Shown here: in pieces, positions 1-10,202 of the stretch
How the letters are laid out: the number at the start of each line of letters is the position of its first letter
Position numbering within the stretch: the first letter of the stretch is position 1
Assembly (NCBI RefSeq): GCF_932526225.1
Contig: NC_064045.1
Span: 310,001-374,000 of the forward strand
Direction of reading: 5' to 3'
DNA length: 64,000 bases
Source of the DNA: Nematostella vectensis
Taxonomy: Eukaryota > Cnidaria > Anthozoa > Actiniaria > Edwardsiidae
Notes under the pieces: model-generated
Database searches by the model: none
What the model was told of the DNA's origin: nothing
The model's input: only the letters and a program-made list of their open reading frames with translations
Program-made: the position numbers and the translations under genes

Positions 1-130
1 TCAATGGCTTGGTATTGGAGGTGCAGGGTTTTAGGGGATGCTCCAAACAGGTACAGTGATTCAAGGGCTAGGTAATATGAGTACATTATAATACTTACAA
101 TTATAATTAAAAATAATAATTAACAATAAT
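1..130 (+). repeat. G-rich arm (right half of a module) cut by the window edge, plus short AT spacer
   Basis: Bases 1-90 are the end of a G-rich right arm whose tRNA-like pair lies outside the window. The sequence matches the arm at 38320-38410. AT-only sequence follows to 130. It shows that the array continues to the left. Confidence 0.8.
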
Positions 131-1623
131 AGCTACCCTATATCCCTGAGTATCCACCCTTAATTAAGCTACACCCCTACGACCTAGCACTAACTACGCT
201 ATACTCCTGAATACATACCCCTAGCTAAGCTTTACCCGTACGACCTAGCAATAACTACACTTTACCCCTGAGTACACAACCCTTGCTAAGCTACTCCCTT
301 GTGACGTAGCACTAACTACCCTATACCCCTGAATACCCAACCCTAACTAAAATACACCCCTATAACCGTGCACTTACCTACCCTATAACCCTGAGTACCC
401 ACCCGTAACTAAACTACACCCCTATGTCCTAGCACTAACTAGCCTATACCCCTGGGTACCCACACCTAGCTTAGCTACACCCCTACGACCTAGCACTAAC
501 TACCCTATACCCCTGCCTACCAATCCTAAACTGACCTACACCCCTATGACACTTAATCACATAACTACCCTTTACCCATGTATGACCAAGCGTTTACCAA
601 CTTGCACCCCTTTGACCCTGCCGTTTATATAATGTACCCCTGTGCACTCGACCCCTTAATAAGAATAAATAATTAATAATAAATAAAACATAATTAATAA
701 ATAATAGTTAATAATAATTAATAATAATAATTAATAATAATAATTAATAATAATGATTAATAGTAATTAATAATAATAACTAATTATAATAATTTATAAT
801 AATAATTAATAATAAATAATTAATTAAAATAATAATGATAATTATAATTAATAATAATAATTAATAATAATAGCTACCCTATATCCCTGAGTATCCACCC
901 CTAATTAAGGTACACCCCTACGACCTAGCACTAACTACGCTATACTCCTGAATACCTACCCCTAACTCAGCTTTACCCCTACGACCTAGCAGTAACTACA
1001 CTTTACACCTGAGTACCCAACCCTTGCTAAGCTACACCCCTGTGACGTAGCACTAACTACCCTTTACCCTTGAATACCCAACCCTAACTAAACTACACCC
1101 CTATAACCGAACACTTACCTATCCTATAAGTCTGAGAACCCACCCCTAACTAAACTACACCCCTATGTCCTAGCACTAACTAGCCTATACCCCTGAGTAC
1201 GGACACCTAGCTGAGCTACACCCCTACGACTTAGCACTAACTACCCTATACCCCTGAGTACCCACCCCAAACTAAGCTAAACCAGTACGACCTAGCACTA
1301 ACTACCCTATACACATGAGCACCCACCGCTAACTAAGCTACTTCCCTTTGACTTAGCACTTACTACCCTATACCCCTGAGTACCAACCCCTAACAAAGCT
1401 ACACCCCTATAACCTAACACTTACTACCCTATACCCCTGCATACCCATCCCTAACTGACCTACACCCTATGACACCTAATCACATAACTACCCTTTTCCC
1501 ATGTATGACCAAGCGCTTACAAACTTGCACCCCAGTGACCATGCCATTTATATCCTGTACCCCTCCGCACCCACCCCCTAATGCCACCGTCCTTACCTTA
1601 ACACCCCTGAAAAAGTCCCTAGT
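131..1623 (+). repeat. C-rich 61-bp minisatellite tract with a short AT spacer (653-871)
   Basis: Successive 'cgac/tgac' landmarks at 1227, 1288 and 1349 are 61 bp apart, which gives the unit length. Each unit is two related halves of about 30 bp. Both halves start AACTA and contain CTA-N-ACCCCT. One half continues with GAGTACCCACCCC and the other with ACGACCTAGCACT. Units differ by a few substitutions. The + strand is strongly C over G. Many units contain four C-runs with short loops (for example 1244-1268), so the minus strand is a canonical quadruplex motif. The last roughly 160 bp before the tRNA pair (from about 1456) is a conserved left arm seen at nearly every pair. Confidence 0.9.
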
Positions 1624-1695
1624 TGATCTTACCTGGATTCAAACCCTGGGCCGTTTGCTTAAGAAGCGAAGCCCGTACCACTGAGCCATAGCGCC
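1624..1695 (-). pseudogene. tRNA-derived sequence, left member of a divergent pair (tRNA-Glu(CTC)-like)
   Basis: Read on the minus strand it has the order of a 72-nt tRNA. A box-A-like TGGCTCAGTGG covers the D-arm. The anticodon arm has stem TTCGC/GCAAA-type pairing in most copies and loop TTCTCAA (anticodon CTC). A T-arm with box-B-like GGTTYGAATCC follows. The acceptor halves (GGCGCTA and TAAGATC) pair at only about four of seven positions, and the T-stem has one G too many, so a functional tRNA is unlikely. A T5 run on the transcribed strand (1610-1614) lies just beyond the 3' end, as in a Pol III terminator. In this copy box B reads GGTTTGAATCC. The call of tRNA origin is strong; transcription is inferred. 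Confidence 0.75.
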
Positions 1696-1785
1696 ACTCT
1701 CGAGATATCAAGGAAAACTACTCTATACCTTATATGGCTGGGTAAACAAGGCTATACGGTAGTTACTTCTAGTTTTCAAGAGAGT
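1696..1785. promoter_or_regulatory. shared 90-bp spacer between divergent tRNA-like sequences
   Basis: This spacer is kept at nearly the same length (about 88-92 bp) and sequence in every pair. It begins CTCGAGATATCAAGG, has a central CTATACCTTATA-type block and ends TTTTCAAGAGAGT. CTCGAGATATC and the terminal CAAGAGAGT partly mirror each other, because the inverted homology of the two tRNA-like halves extends into the spacer edges. If the pair is transcribed, this is the common upstream region of both units. No defined upstream Pol III element can be claimed. Confidence 0.4.
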
Positions 1786-1857
1786 GGCGCGATAGCTCAG
1801 TGGTACGGGCTTTGCTTCTCAAACAAGAGGGCCGGGGTTCGAATCCAGGTCAGATCA
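1786..1857 (+). pseudogene. tRNA-derived sequence, right member of a divergent pair (tRNA-Glu(CTC)-like)
   Basis: Box-A-like TAGCTCAGTGG starts at 1793, the anticodon loop is TTCTCAA (CTC), and an intact box B GGTTCGAATCC lies about 40 nt further on. The anticodon stem TTTGC/ACAAG pairs at four of five positions. A T6 run (1866-1871) follows the 3' end by 8 nt. The acceptor stem is mostly unpaired (GGCGCGA versus TCAGATC). It resembles the left member in inverted orientation, which makes a hairpin with arms of about 115 bp. Likely a tRNA-derived SINE-like head, not a working tRNA. Confidence 0.75.
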
Positions 1858-2150
1858 ACTTGGGATTTTTTCAGTGGTGTAAAGATAAAGACGTTAAGGG
1901 GACATTAAGATAAGTGAGTTTGTGGGTGAGTTGACAGGTGTATGGGGCAACAAGAGATGGTCAAAGGGGTACAGGGTTTCATGGGTTGGTAATAAGGGTC
2001 AATGATATCAAGAACTAGGTCATAGGGGTGCAAGTTATGAATGAGTGAGTACACAGGGGTACATGAAATCAATGGCTTGGTCTTGGAGGTGCAGGGTTTT
2101 AGGGGATGGTTCAAACAGTTACAGGGATTCAAGAGCTAGGTTATATGGGT
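1858..2150 (+). repeat. G-rich right arm
   Basis: About 290 bp in which the + strand turns from C-rich to G-rich. It contains blocks such as CTAGGTCATAGGGGTGCAAG and ACACAGGGGTACA. These align with the complement of the 61-bp unit (CTAGGTCGTAGGGGTGTAGC), so the arm is a diverged inverted relative of the minisatellite. It ends at a conserved TGGGTACATTATAA. Antisense open frames of 75-111 codons here recur in all copies but are judged non-coding. Confidence 0.75.
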
Positions 2151-3760
2151 ACATTATAATAATTAATAATAATAATTAATAGTAATTAATAATAATTATT
2201 ATTAATAATAATTATTAATAATAATTATTATTTATTATTAATTATTATTTATTCATAATTATTATCGATAATTATTATTAATATATATTATTAATATTAA
2301 TGTAAAATATAATTATATATAATATATATAATATAATATATATAATTATTATTCATATATATTAATTTTTTTTAAATTATTATTAATTACTATTATTAAT
2401 TACTCTTAATTATTATTAATTACTTTTATGAATTACTTTCATTAATTATTATTAATTACAATTATTCATTATTATTAATAATTATAAATAATAATTAATA
2501 ATAGTAATTATTAATAATAATTAATAATAATAATTTATAATAATAATTTATAATAATAATTTATAATAATAATTAATAATAGTAATTAATAATAGTAATT
2601 AATAATAATTAATAATAGTAATTGATAATAATTACAAAAAGTAATTCATAATACTAATAAATAATAATAAATAATAATTAATAGTAATTAATAATAATTC
2701 ATAATAATTAATAATAATTAATAATATTTAATAATAATTAATAGTAATTAATAATATTTACTATAATTAATAATAATTAATAAAAATTAATAAAAATTAA
2801 GAATAATCAATAATAATCATTAGAAATTAATAATAATAATTAATAATATTTATTAATTATAATAACTAATAATAATAATTAATAATAATCAATAATAATA
2901 ATAATAACTAATAATAATCAATAATATTAATCAATAATATTAATCAATAATTGAAATTAATAATAATAATTAATTATAATTAATAATAATCTTTAATAAG
3001 AATTAATAATTAATAATAATTAATAACAATTAATAATAAATAATAAATAATAATTAATAATTAATAATAATAAATAATTATTAATTAATAATTAATGACA
3101 ATTAATATTGATATTAATAATAACAATTAATAATAATAATTAATAATTAATAATAATTAAGAGTAATAATAATTATTAATAATAAATAAATTATAAAAAT
3201 TAATATTAATTAATAGTAGTTATTAATAATAATTAATAATAATAAATAATTAATAATAATAAATATTAAGAATTAATTAATAAAAATTAATAATAATTAA
3301 TAAATAATAATAATCAATAATAATTATAATTAATAATAATCAATAATAGGTAATAATTCATAATTAATAATAGATAATAAATAATAATAAATAATAATTA
3401 AAGATAATAAATAATAATTAATAATAAATAAAAAAATTAAATAATAAAAATTAATAGTTAATAATAATAATAATTAATAATAAATAATATTTAATAAATA
3501 ATTGATAATAGTAATAAATAATTGTAATTAATAATTAATAATTATTAATAATTAATAATATTTATTATTTATAATAAATAATAATTAATAATTAATATTA
3601 ATAACTAATAATAATAATTAATAATAATAATTAATTAATAATAATAATAATAATTAATAATAATGTTTAATATAATAATAATAATTAATGATAATGATTA
3701 ATAGTAATTAATAATAATAACTAATAATATTAATTAATAATAATAATTAATAACAATAAT
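2151..3760. repeat. long AT-only spacer, copy 1
   Basis: About 1.6 kb made almost wholly of TAA/AAT/ATT trinucleotide-like sequence with very rare G or C. The first 330 bp or so is mainly TTATTA-type and contains a near-palindromic ATAT core around 2280-2360. The rest is AATAAT-type on the + strand. It is a low-complexity, easily unwound tract. No gene or defined site can be supported. Confidence 0.85.
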
Positions 3761-5489
3761 TACCCTATATCCCTGAGTATCCACCCCTAATTGAGCTACG
3801 CCCCTACGACCTAGCAATAACTACACTTTACCCCTGTGTACCCAACCCTTGCTAAGCTATACCCCTGTGACGTAGCACTAACTACCCTATACCCCTAAAT
3901 ACCCAACCCTAACTCAATTACACTCCTATAACCGAGCAATTACCTACCTTATAACCCTGAGTACCCACCCCCAACTGAACTACACCCCTGTCCTAGAACT
4001 AACTAGCCTATACCCCTGAGTACCCACAACTAGCTAAGCTACACCCCTACGACCTAGCACTAACTAGCCTATACCCCTGAATACCCAACCCTAACTAAGC
4101 TACACCCTTATGACTTGGCTGTAACTACCCTATACCCCTAAGTACCCGTCCCAAACTAAGCTAAACCCCTATGACCTAGCACTAACTACCCTATACCCAT
4201 GAGTACCCACCGCTAACTAAGCTACACCCCTATGACTTAGCACTTACTACCCTATACCCCTGAGTACAAACCCCTAACTAAGGAACACCACTATGACCTA
4301 GCACTTACTACCCTATACCCCTGCCTACCCATCCCTAACTGACCTACACCCCTATGACACCTAATCACATAACTACCCTTCACCCATGTATGACCAAGCG
4401 CTTACCAACTTGCACTCCTTTGACCCTGCCGTTTATATCCTGTACCCCTGTGCACCCACCCCCTTAATAATAAATAATTAATAATTAATAAAAAATAATT
4501 AATAAATGATAATTAATAATTAATAATAATAACTAATAATAATAATTAATAATGATAATAATAATTAATAATAATAATTAATAATAATGGTTAATAGTAA
4601 TTAATAATAATAACTAATAATAATTAATAATAATAATTAATAATAAATAATTAATAATACTAAAAATAATAATAATAGCTACCCTATATCCCTGAGTATT
4701 AACCCCTAACTAAGCTACACCCCTAAGACCTAGCACTAACTACGCTATACTCCTGAATAGCTACCCCTAACTAAGCCTCACCCCTACGACCTAGCAATAA
4801 CTACACTTTACCCCTGAGTACCCAACCCTTGCTAAGCTACACCCCTGTGACGTAGCACTAACTACACTATACGCCTGAATACCCAACCCTAACTAAACTA
4901 CACCCCTATAACCGGGCACTTACCTACCCTATAACCCTGAGTACCCACCCGTAACTAAACTACACCCCTATGTCGTTGCACTAACTAACCTATACCCCTG
5001 GGTACCCACACCTAGCTTAGCTACACCCCTACGACCTAGCACTAACTAGCCTATACCCTGAATTCCCAACCCTAACTAAACTACACCTCTACTATCTAGC
5101 ACTAACTACCCTATACCCCTGAATACCCACCCCTAACTAAGCTACACCCTTATGACTTGGCTGTAACTACAATATACCCCTGAGTACCCACCCTTAACTA
5201 AGCTAAACCCCTACGACCTAGCACTAACTACCCTATACCCATGAGTACCCACCGCTAATTAAGCTACACCTGTATGACTTAGCACTTACTACCCTATACC
5301 CATGAGTACCAACCCCTAACTGACCTACACCCCTATGATACCTAATCACATAACTACCCTTTACCCATGTATAACCAAGCGCTTACCAACTTGCACCCCT
5401 GTGACCATGCCGTTTATATCCTGTACCCCTGTGCATTCACCCTTTAATGCCATCGTTCTTACCTTAACACCCCTGAAAAAGTCCCTAGT
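3761..5489 (+). repeat. 61-bp minisatellite tract with short AT spacer (4466-4677)
   Basis: Two runs of about 10-12 units flank a 212-bp AT spacer. The run before the spacer ends with a headless left arm: the TATGACACCTAATCACATAA block is present at about 4350-4460, but the tRNA pair is replaced by AT sequence. This suggests a deleted or replaced pair. Confidence 0.85.
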
Positions 5490-5724
5490 TGATCTTACCT
5501 GGATTCGAACCCTGGCCCGTTTGCTTGAAAAGCGAAGCCCGTACCACTGAGCCATAGCGCCACTCTCGAGATATCAAGGAAAAACTACTCTATACCTTAT
5601 AAGGCCGGGTAAACAAAGCTATACGGTAGTTACTTCTAATTTTCAAGAGAGTGGCGCGATAGCTCAGTGGTACGGGCTTCGCTTCTCAAACAGGAGGGCC
5701 TGGGTTCGAATCCAGGTGAGATCA
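5490..5724. pseudogene. divergent tRNA-derived pair 2
   Basis: Left member 5490-5561 (-), right member 5653-5724 (+). The right member has the T-stem CCTGG/CCAGG with an extra G and an intact box B. Its downstream T-run is broken (GATTTATTC), so no good Pol III terminator follows at once. G-rich arm to about 6025. Confidence 0.72.
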
Positions 5725-6057
5725 ACTTGGGATTTATTCAGGGGTGTAAAGATAAGGACGTTAAGTTGACGTTTAGATAAGTGAGTTTGTGGGTGAGTTG
5801 ACAGGTGTATAGGGTAACAAGAGTTGGTCAAAGGGGTACAGGATTTCAAGGGTTGATAATAAGGGTCGATGATATCAAGAACTAGGTCATAGGGGTGCAA
5901 GTTATGAATGAGTGAGTACACAGGGGGTACAGGGTATCAATGGCTTGGTCTTGGAGGTGCAGGGTTTTAGGGTATGGTTCAAACAGGTACAAGGTTTAAA
6001 GAGTTAGGTAAAATGGGTACATTATAAGAATTAATAATAATAATTAATAATAATAAT

Positions 6058-7542
6058 TACCCTATATCCCTGAGTATCCATCCCTAATTAAGCTACACCC
6101 CTACGACCTAGCACCAACTACGCTATACTGCTGAAAACCTACCACTAACTAAGCCTCACCCCTACTACCTAGCAATAACTACATTTTACCCCTGAGTACC
6201 CAACCCTTGCAAAGCTACACCCCTGTGACGTAGCACTAACTTACCCTATATCCCTGAATACCCAACCCTAACTAAACTACACCCCCATAACGGAGCACTT
6301 ACCTATCCTATAACCCTGAGTACCCACCCGTAACTAAACTACACCCCTCTGTCCTAGCACTAACTAGCCTATACCCCTGGGTACCCTCACCTAGCTAAGC
6401 TACACCCCTACGACCTAGCACTAACTAGCCTATACCCCTGAATACCCACCCCTAACTAAGCTACACCCTTATGACTTGGCTGTAACTACAATATACCCCT
6501 GAGTACCCACCCCTAACAAAGCTACACCCTTATGACCTAGCACTAACTACCCTATACCCATGAGTACCCACCGCTGATTAGGCTACACCTCTATGACGTA
6601 GCACTAACTACCCTATACACCTGAATACCCAACCCTAACTTAACTACACCCCTATAACCGAGCACTTACCTACCCTATAACCCTGAGTTACCCACACCTA
6701 ACTAAACTACACCCTTATGACTTGGCTGTAACCACCCTATACCCCTGAGTACCCACAGCAAACTAAACAAACCCCTACGAACTAGCACTAACTACCCTAT
6801 ACCCATGAATACCCATCCCTAACTGACCTACACCCCTATAACCGAGCACTTACCTACCCTATAACCCTGAGTACCCACCCCTAACTAAACTACACCCCTC
6901 TGCCCTAGCACTAACTAGCCTATACCCCTGGGTACCCACACCTAGCTAAGCTACACCCCTACGACCTAGCATTAACTAGCCTATACCCTTGAATACCCAC
7001 CCCTAACTAAGCTACACACTTTTGACTTCGCTGTAACTACAATATACCCCCCGATTACCCACCCCTAACTGAGCTAAACCCCTACGAACTAGAACTAGCT
7101 ACCCTATACCCATGAGTACACACCGCTAATTAAGCTACACCTCTATGACTTAGCACTTACTACCCTTACCAATGAGTACCAACCCCAAACTAAGCTAAAC
7201 CCCTACAAACTAGCACTAACTACCCTATACCCATGAGTACCCACCGCTAATTTAGCTACACCTCTATGACTTAGCACTTACTACCATATACCAATGAGTA
7301 CCAACCCCTGATTAAGCTACACCCATATGACCTAGCACTTACTACCATATACTCTTGCCTACCCATCCCTAACTGACGTACACCCCTATGATACCTAATC
7401 ACATAACTACCCTTTACCCATGTATAACCAAGCGCTTACCAACTTGCACCCCTGTGACCATGCCGTTTATATCATGTACCCCTGTGTACCAACCCCCTAA
7501 TGCCACCGTCCTTACCTTAACACCCCTGAAAAAGTCCCTAGT
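6058..7542 (+). repeat. 61-bp minisatellite tract, about 24 units
   Basis: The longest uninterrupted minisatellite run type in the array, with no AT spacer. Variant units (for example around 7040, with CCCCCCGATTACC) recur at the same place in the copies at 14-15.5 kb and 28-29.6 kb. This shows that the whole tract is copied as a block. Confidence 0.85.
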
Positions 7543-7777
7543 TGATCTTACCTGGGTTCTAACCCTGGACCGTTTGCTTCAGAAGCGAAGCCCGTAGCTT
7601 TGAGCCATAGCGCAACCCTTGAGATATCAAGGAAAAACTACTATATACCTTATAAGGCTGGGTAAACAAGGCTATACGGTAGTTACTTCTAATTTTCAAG
7701 AGAGTGGCTAGATAGCTCAGTGATACGGGCTTCGCTTCTCAAACAAGAGGGCCGGGTTTCGAATCCAGGTCAGATCA
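7543..7777. pseudogene. divergent tRNA-derived pair 3 (damaged box A on the left)
   Basis: Left member 7543-7614 (-) reads GGCTCAAAGCTACGGGC where other copies have GGCTCAGTGGTACGGGC, so its D-loop/box A is altered. The right member 7706-7777 (+) starts GGCTAGA and has GATACGGG in the D-arm. Its box B region reads GTTTCGAATCC. G-rich arm to about 8080. Confidence 0.7.
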
Positions 7778-8096
7778 ACTTGGGATTTTTTCAGGGGTGT
7801 AAAGATAAGGACGTTAAGTTGACGTTTAGATAAGTGATTTTGTGGGTGAGTTGACAGGTGTATAGGGTAACAAGAGTTGGTCAAAGGGGTCCAGGGTTTC
7901 AAGGGTTGGTAATAAGGGTCAATGATATCAAGAACTGGGTCATAGGGGTGCAAGTTATGAATGCGTGAGTACACAGGGGTACAGGGTGTCTATGGCTTGG
8001 TATTGGAGGTGCCGGGTTTTAAGGTATGGTTCAAACAGGTACAGGGATCCAAGAGCTAGGTAATATGGGTACATTATAATAATTAATAATAATAAT

Positions 8097-8304
8097 TACC
8101 CTATATCCCTGAGTATTCACCCCCAATTAAGCTACACCCCTACGACCTAGCACCAACTACGCTAAACTCCTGAATACCTACCCCTAACTAAGCCTCACCC
8201 CTACTACCTAGCAATAACTACACTTTACCCCTGAGTACCCAACCCTTGCAAAGCTACACCCCTGTGAGCTACACCCTTGGACGTAGCACTAACTTACCCT
8301 ATAC
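8097..8304 (+). repeat. short minisatellite tract, about 3 units
   Basis: About 208 bp ending in an aberrant unit with a duplicated GAGCTACACCC(T) and then a direct join to a truncated tRNA-like half. The same join recurs five more times in the window. Confidence 0.8.
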
Positions 8305-8517
8305 CACGCCCGTTTGATTGAGAAGCGAAGCCCGTACCACTGAGCCATAGCGCCACTCTCGAGATATCAAGGAAAAACTACTCTATACCTTATAAGGCTG
8401 GGTAAACAAGGCTATAGGGAAGTTACTTCTAGTTTTCAAGAGAGTGGCGCGATAGCTCAGTGGTACGGGCTTCGCTACTCAAACAACAGGGCCGGGGTTC
8501 GAATCCAGGTCAGATCA
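8305..8517. pseudogene. divergent tRNA-derived pair 4, left member truncated
   Basis: Left member 8305-8354 (-) keeps the D-arm and anticodon region but lacks the T-arm/box B and terminator, which are replaced by minisatellite sequence. Right member 8446-8517 (+) is complete, with box B intact and anticodon region TACTCAA. G-rich arm to about 8820. Confidence 0.72.
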
Positions 8518-8861
8518 ACTTTGGATTTTTTCAGGGGTGTAAAGATAAGGACGTTAAGGGGACGTTAAGATAAGTAAGTTTGTGGGTGAGTTGACAGGTG
8601 TATAGGGTAACAAGAGTTGTTCAAAGGGGTACAGGGTTTCAAGGGTTGGTAATAAGGGTCAATGATATCAAGAACTAGGTCATAGGGGTGCAAGTTATGA
8701 ATGAGTGTGTACACAGGGGTACAGGGTATCAATGGCTTGGTCTTGCCGGTGCAGGGTTCTAGGGGATGGCTCAAACAGGTACAGTGATTCAAGGGCAAGG
8801 CAATATGGGTACATTATAATAAATAAAAATAATAATTAAGGATAATAATTAAGGATAATAG

Positions 8862-9672
8862 CTACCCTATATCCCTGAGTAACCACCCATAATTAAGCTA
8901 CACCCCTACGACCTAGCACTAACTACGCTATACTCCTGAATACCTACCCCTAACTAAGCTTTACCCCTACGACCTAGCAATAACTACACTTTACCCCTGA
9001 GTATCCAACCCTTGCTAAGCTACACCCATGTGACGTAGCACTAACTACCCTATACCCCTGAATACCCAACCCTAACTAAACTACACCCCTCTAACCGAGC
9101 ACTTACCTACCCTATAACCCTGAGTACCCACCCCTAACTAAACTACACCCCTATGTCCTAGCACTAACTGGCCTATACCCCTGAGTACCCGCACCTAGCT
9201 GAGCTACACCCCTACGACCTAGCACTAACTAGCCAATACCCCTCAATACCCAACCCTAACTAAACTACACCTCTACTACCTAGCACTAACTACCCTATAC
9301 CCCTGAGTACCCACCCCAAACTAAGCTAAACCAGTACGACCTAGCACTAACTACCCTATACACATGAGCACCCACCGCTAACTAAGCTACTTCCCTTTGA
9401 CTTAGCACTTACTACCCTATACCCCTGAGTACCAACCCCTAACAAAGCTACACCCCTATAACCTAACACTTACTACCCTATACCCCTGCATACCCATCCC
9501 TAACTGACCTACACCCTATGACACCTAATCACATAACTACCCTTTTCCCATGTATGACCAAGCGCTTACAAACTTGCACCCCAGTGACCATGCCATTTAT
9601 ATCCTGTACCCCTCCGCACCCACCCCCTAATGCCACCGTCCTTACCTTAACACCCCTGAAAAAGTCCCTAGT
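8862..9672 (+). repeat. 61-bp minisatellite tract, about 13 units
   Basis: Preceded by a tiny AT spacer (8815-8861) with repeated AATTAAGGAT. Its last units match those at 1260-1620. Confidence 0.85.
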
Positions 9673-9906
9673 TGATCTTACCTGGATTCAAACCCTGGCC
9701 CGTTTGCTTAAGAAGCGAAGCCCGTACCACTGAGCCATAGCGCCACTCTCGAGATATCAAGGAAAACTACTCTATACCTTATATGGCTGGGTAAACAAGG
9801 CTATACGGTAGTTACTTCTAGTTTTCAAGAGAGTGGCGCGATAGCTCAGTGGTACGGGCTTTGCTTCTCAAACAAGAGGGCCGGGGTTCGAATCCAGGTC
9901 AGATCA
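9673..9906. pseudogene. divergent tRNA-derived pair 5
   Basis: Left member 9673-9744 (-) with box B GGTTTGAATCC. Right member 9835-9906 (+) with intact box A and box B and a T6 run shortly after. Nearly identical to pair 1 and pair 12. G-rich arm to about 10202. Confidence 0.75.
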
Positions 9907-10202
9907 ACTTGGGATTTTTTCAGTGGTGTAAAGATAAAGACGTTAAGGGGACATTAAGATAAGTGAGTTTGTGGGTGAGTTGACAGGTGTATGGGGCAAC
10001 AAGAGATGGTCAAAGGGGTACAGGGTTTCATGGGTTGGTAATAAGGGTCAATGATATCAAGAACTAGGTCATAGGGGTGCAAGTTATGAATGAGTGAGTA
10101 CACAGGGGTACATGAAATCAATGGCTTGGTCTTGGAGGTGCAGGGTTTTAGGGGATGGTTCAAACAGTTACAGGGATTCAAGAGCTAGGTTATATGGGTA
10201 CA

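Noticed and set aside
131-1623. Telomeric repeat array
   Set aside because: The complement contains single TTAGGGG-like pieces, but the unit is 61 bp with varied sequence, not a short telomere repeat. A subtelomeric position remains possible but has no direct support.
1469-1684. Recurrent open frames of about 70 codons on the + strand before each pair
   Set aside because: They consist of left-arm and tRNA-like sequence, end inside the tRNA-like half, vary with each substitution and occur in every module. They are frames left open by low stop-codon density in a C-rich repeat, not genes.
1786-1857. Functional tRNA-Glu(CTC) genes
   Set aside because: The acceptor stem pairs at only about four of seven positions, the T-stem has an extra G and the anticodon stem is imperfect. 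tRNA-derived is supported; functional tRNA is not.
6058-7542. CRISPR-like repeat/spacer array
   Set aside because: The whole 61-bp unit repeats with substitutions. There are no unique spacers between constant repeats, and the setting is eukaryotic.
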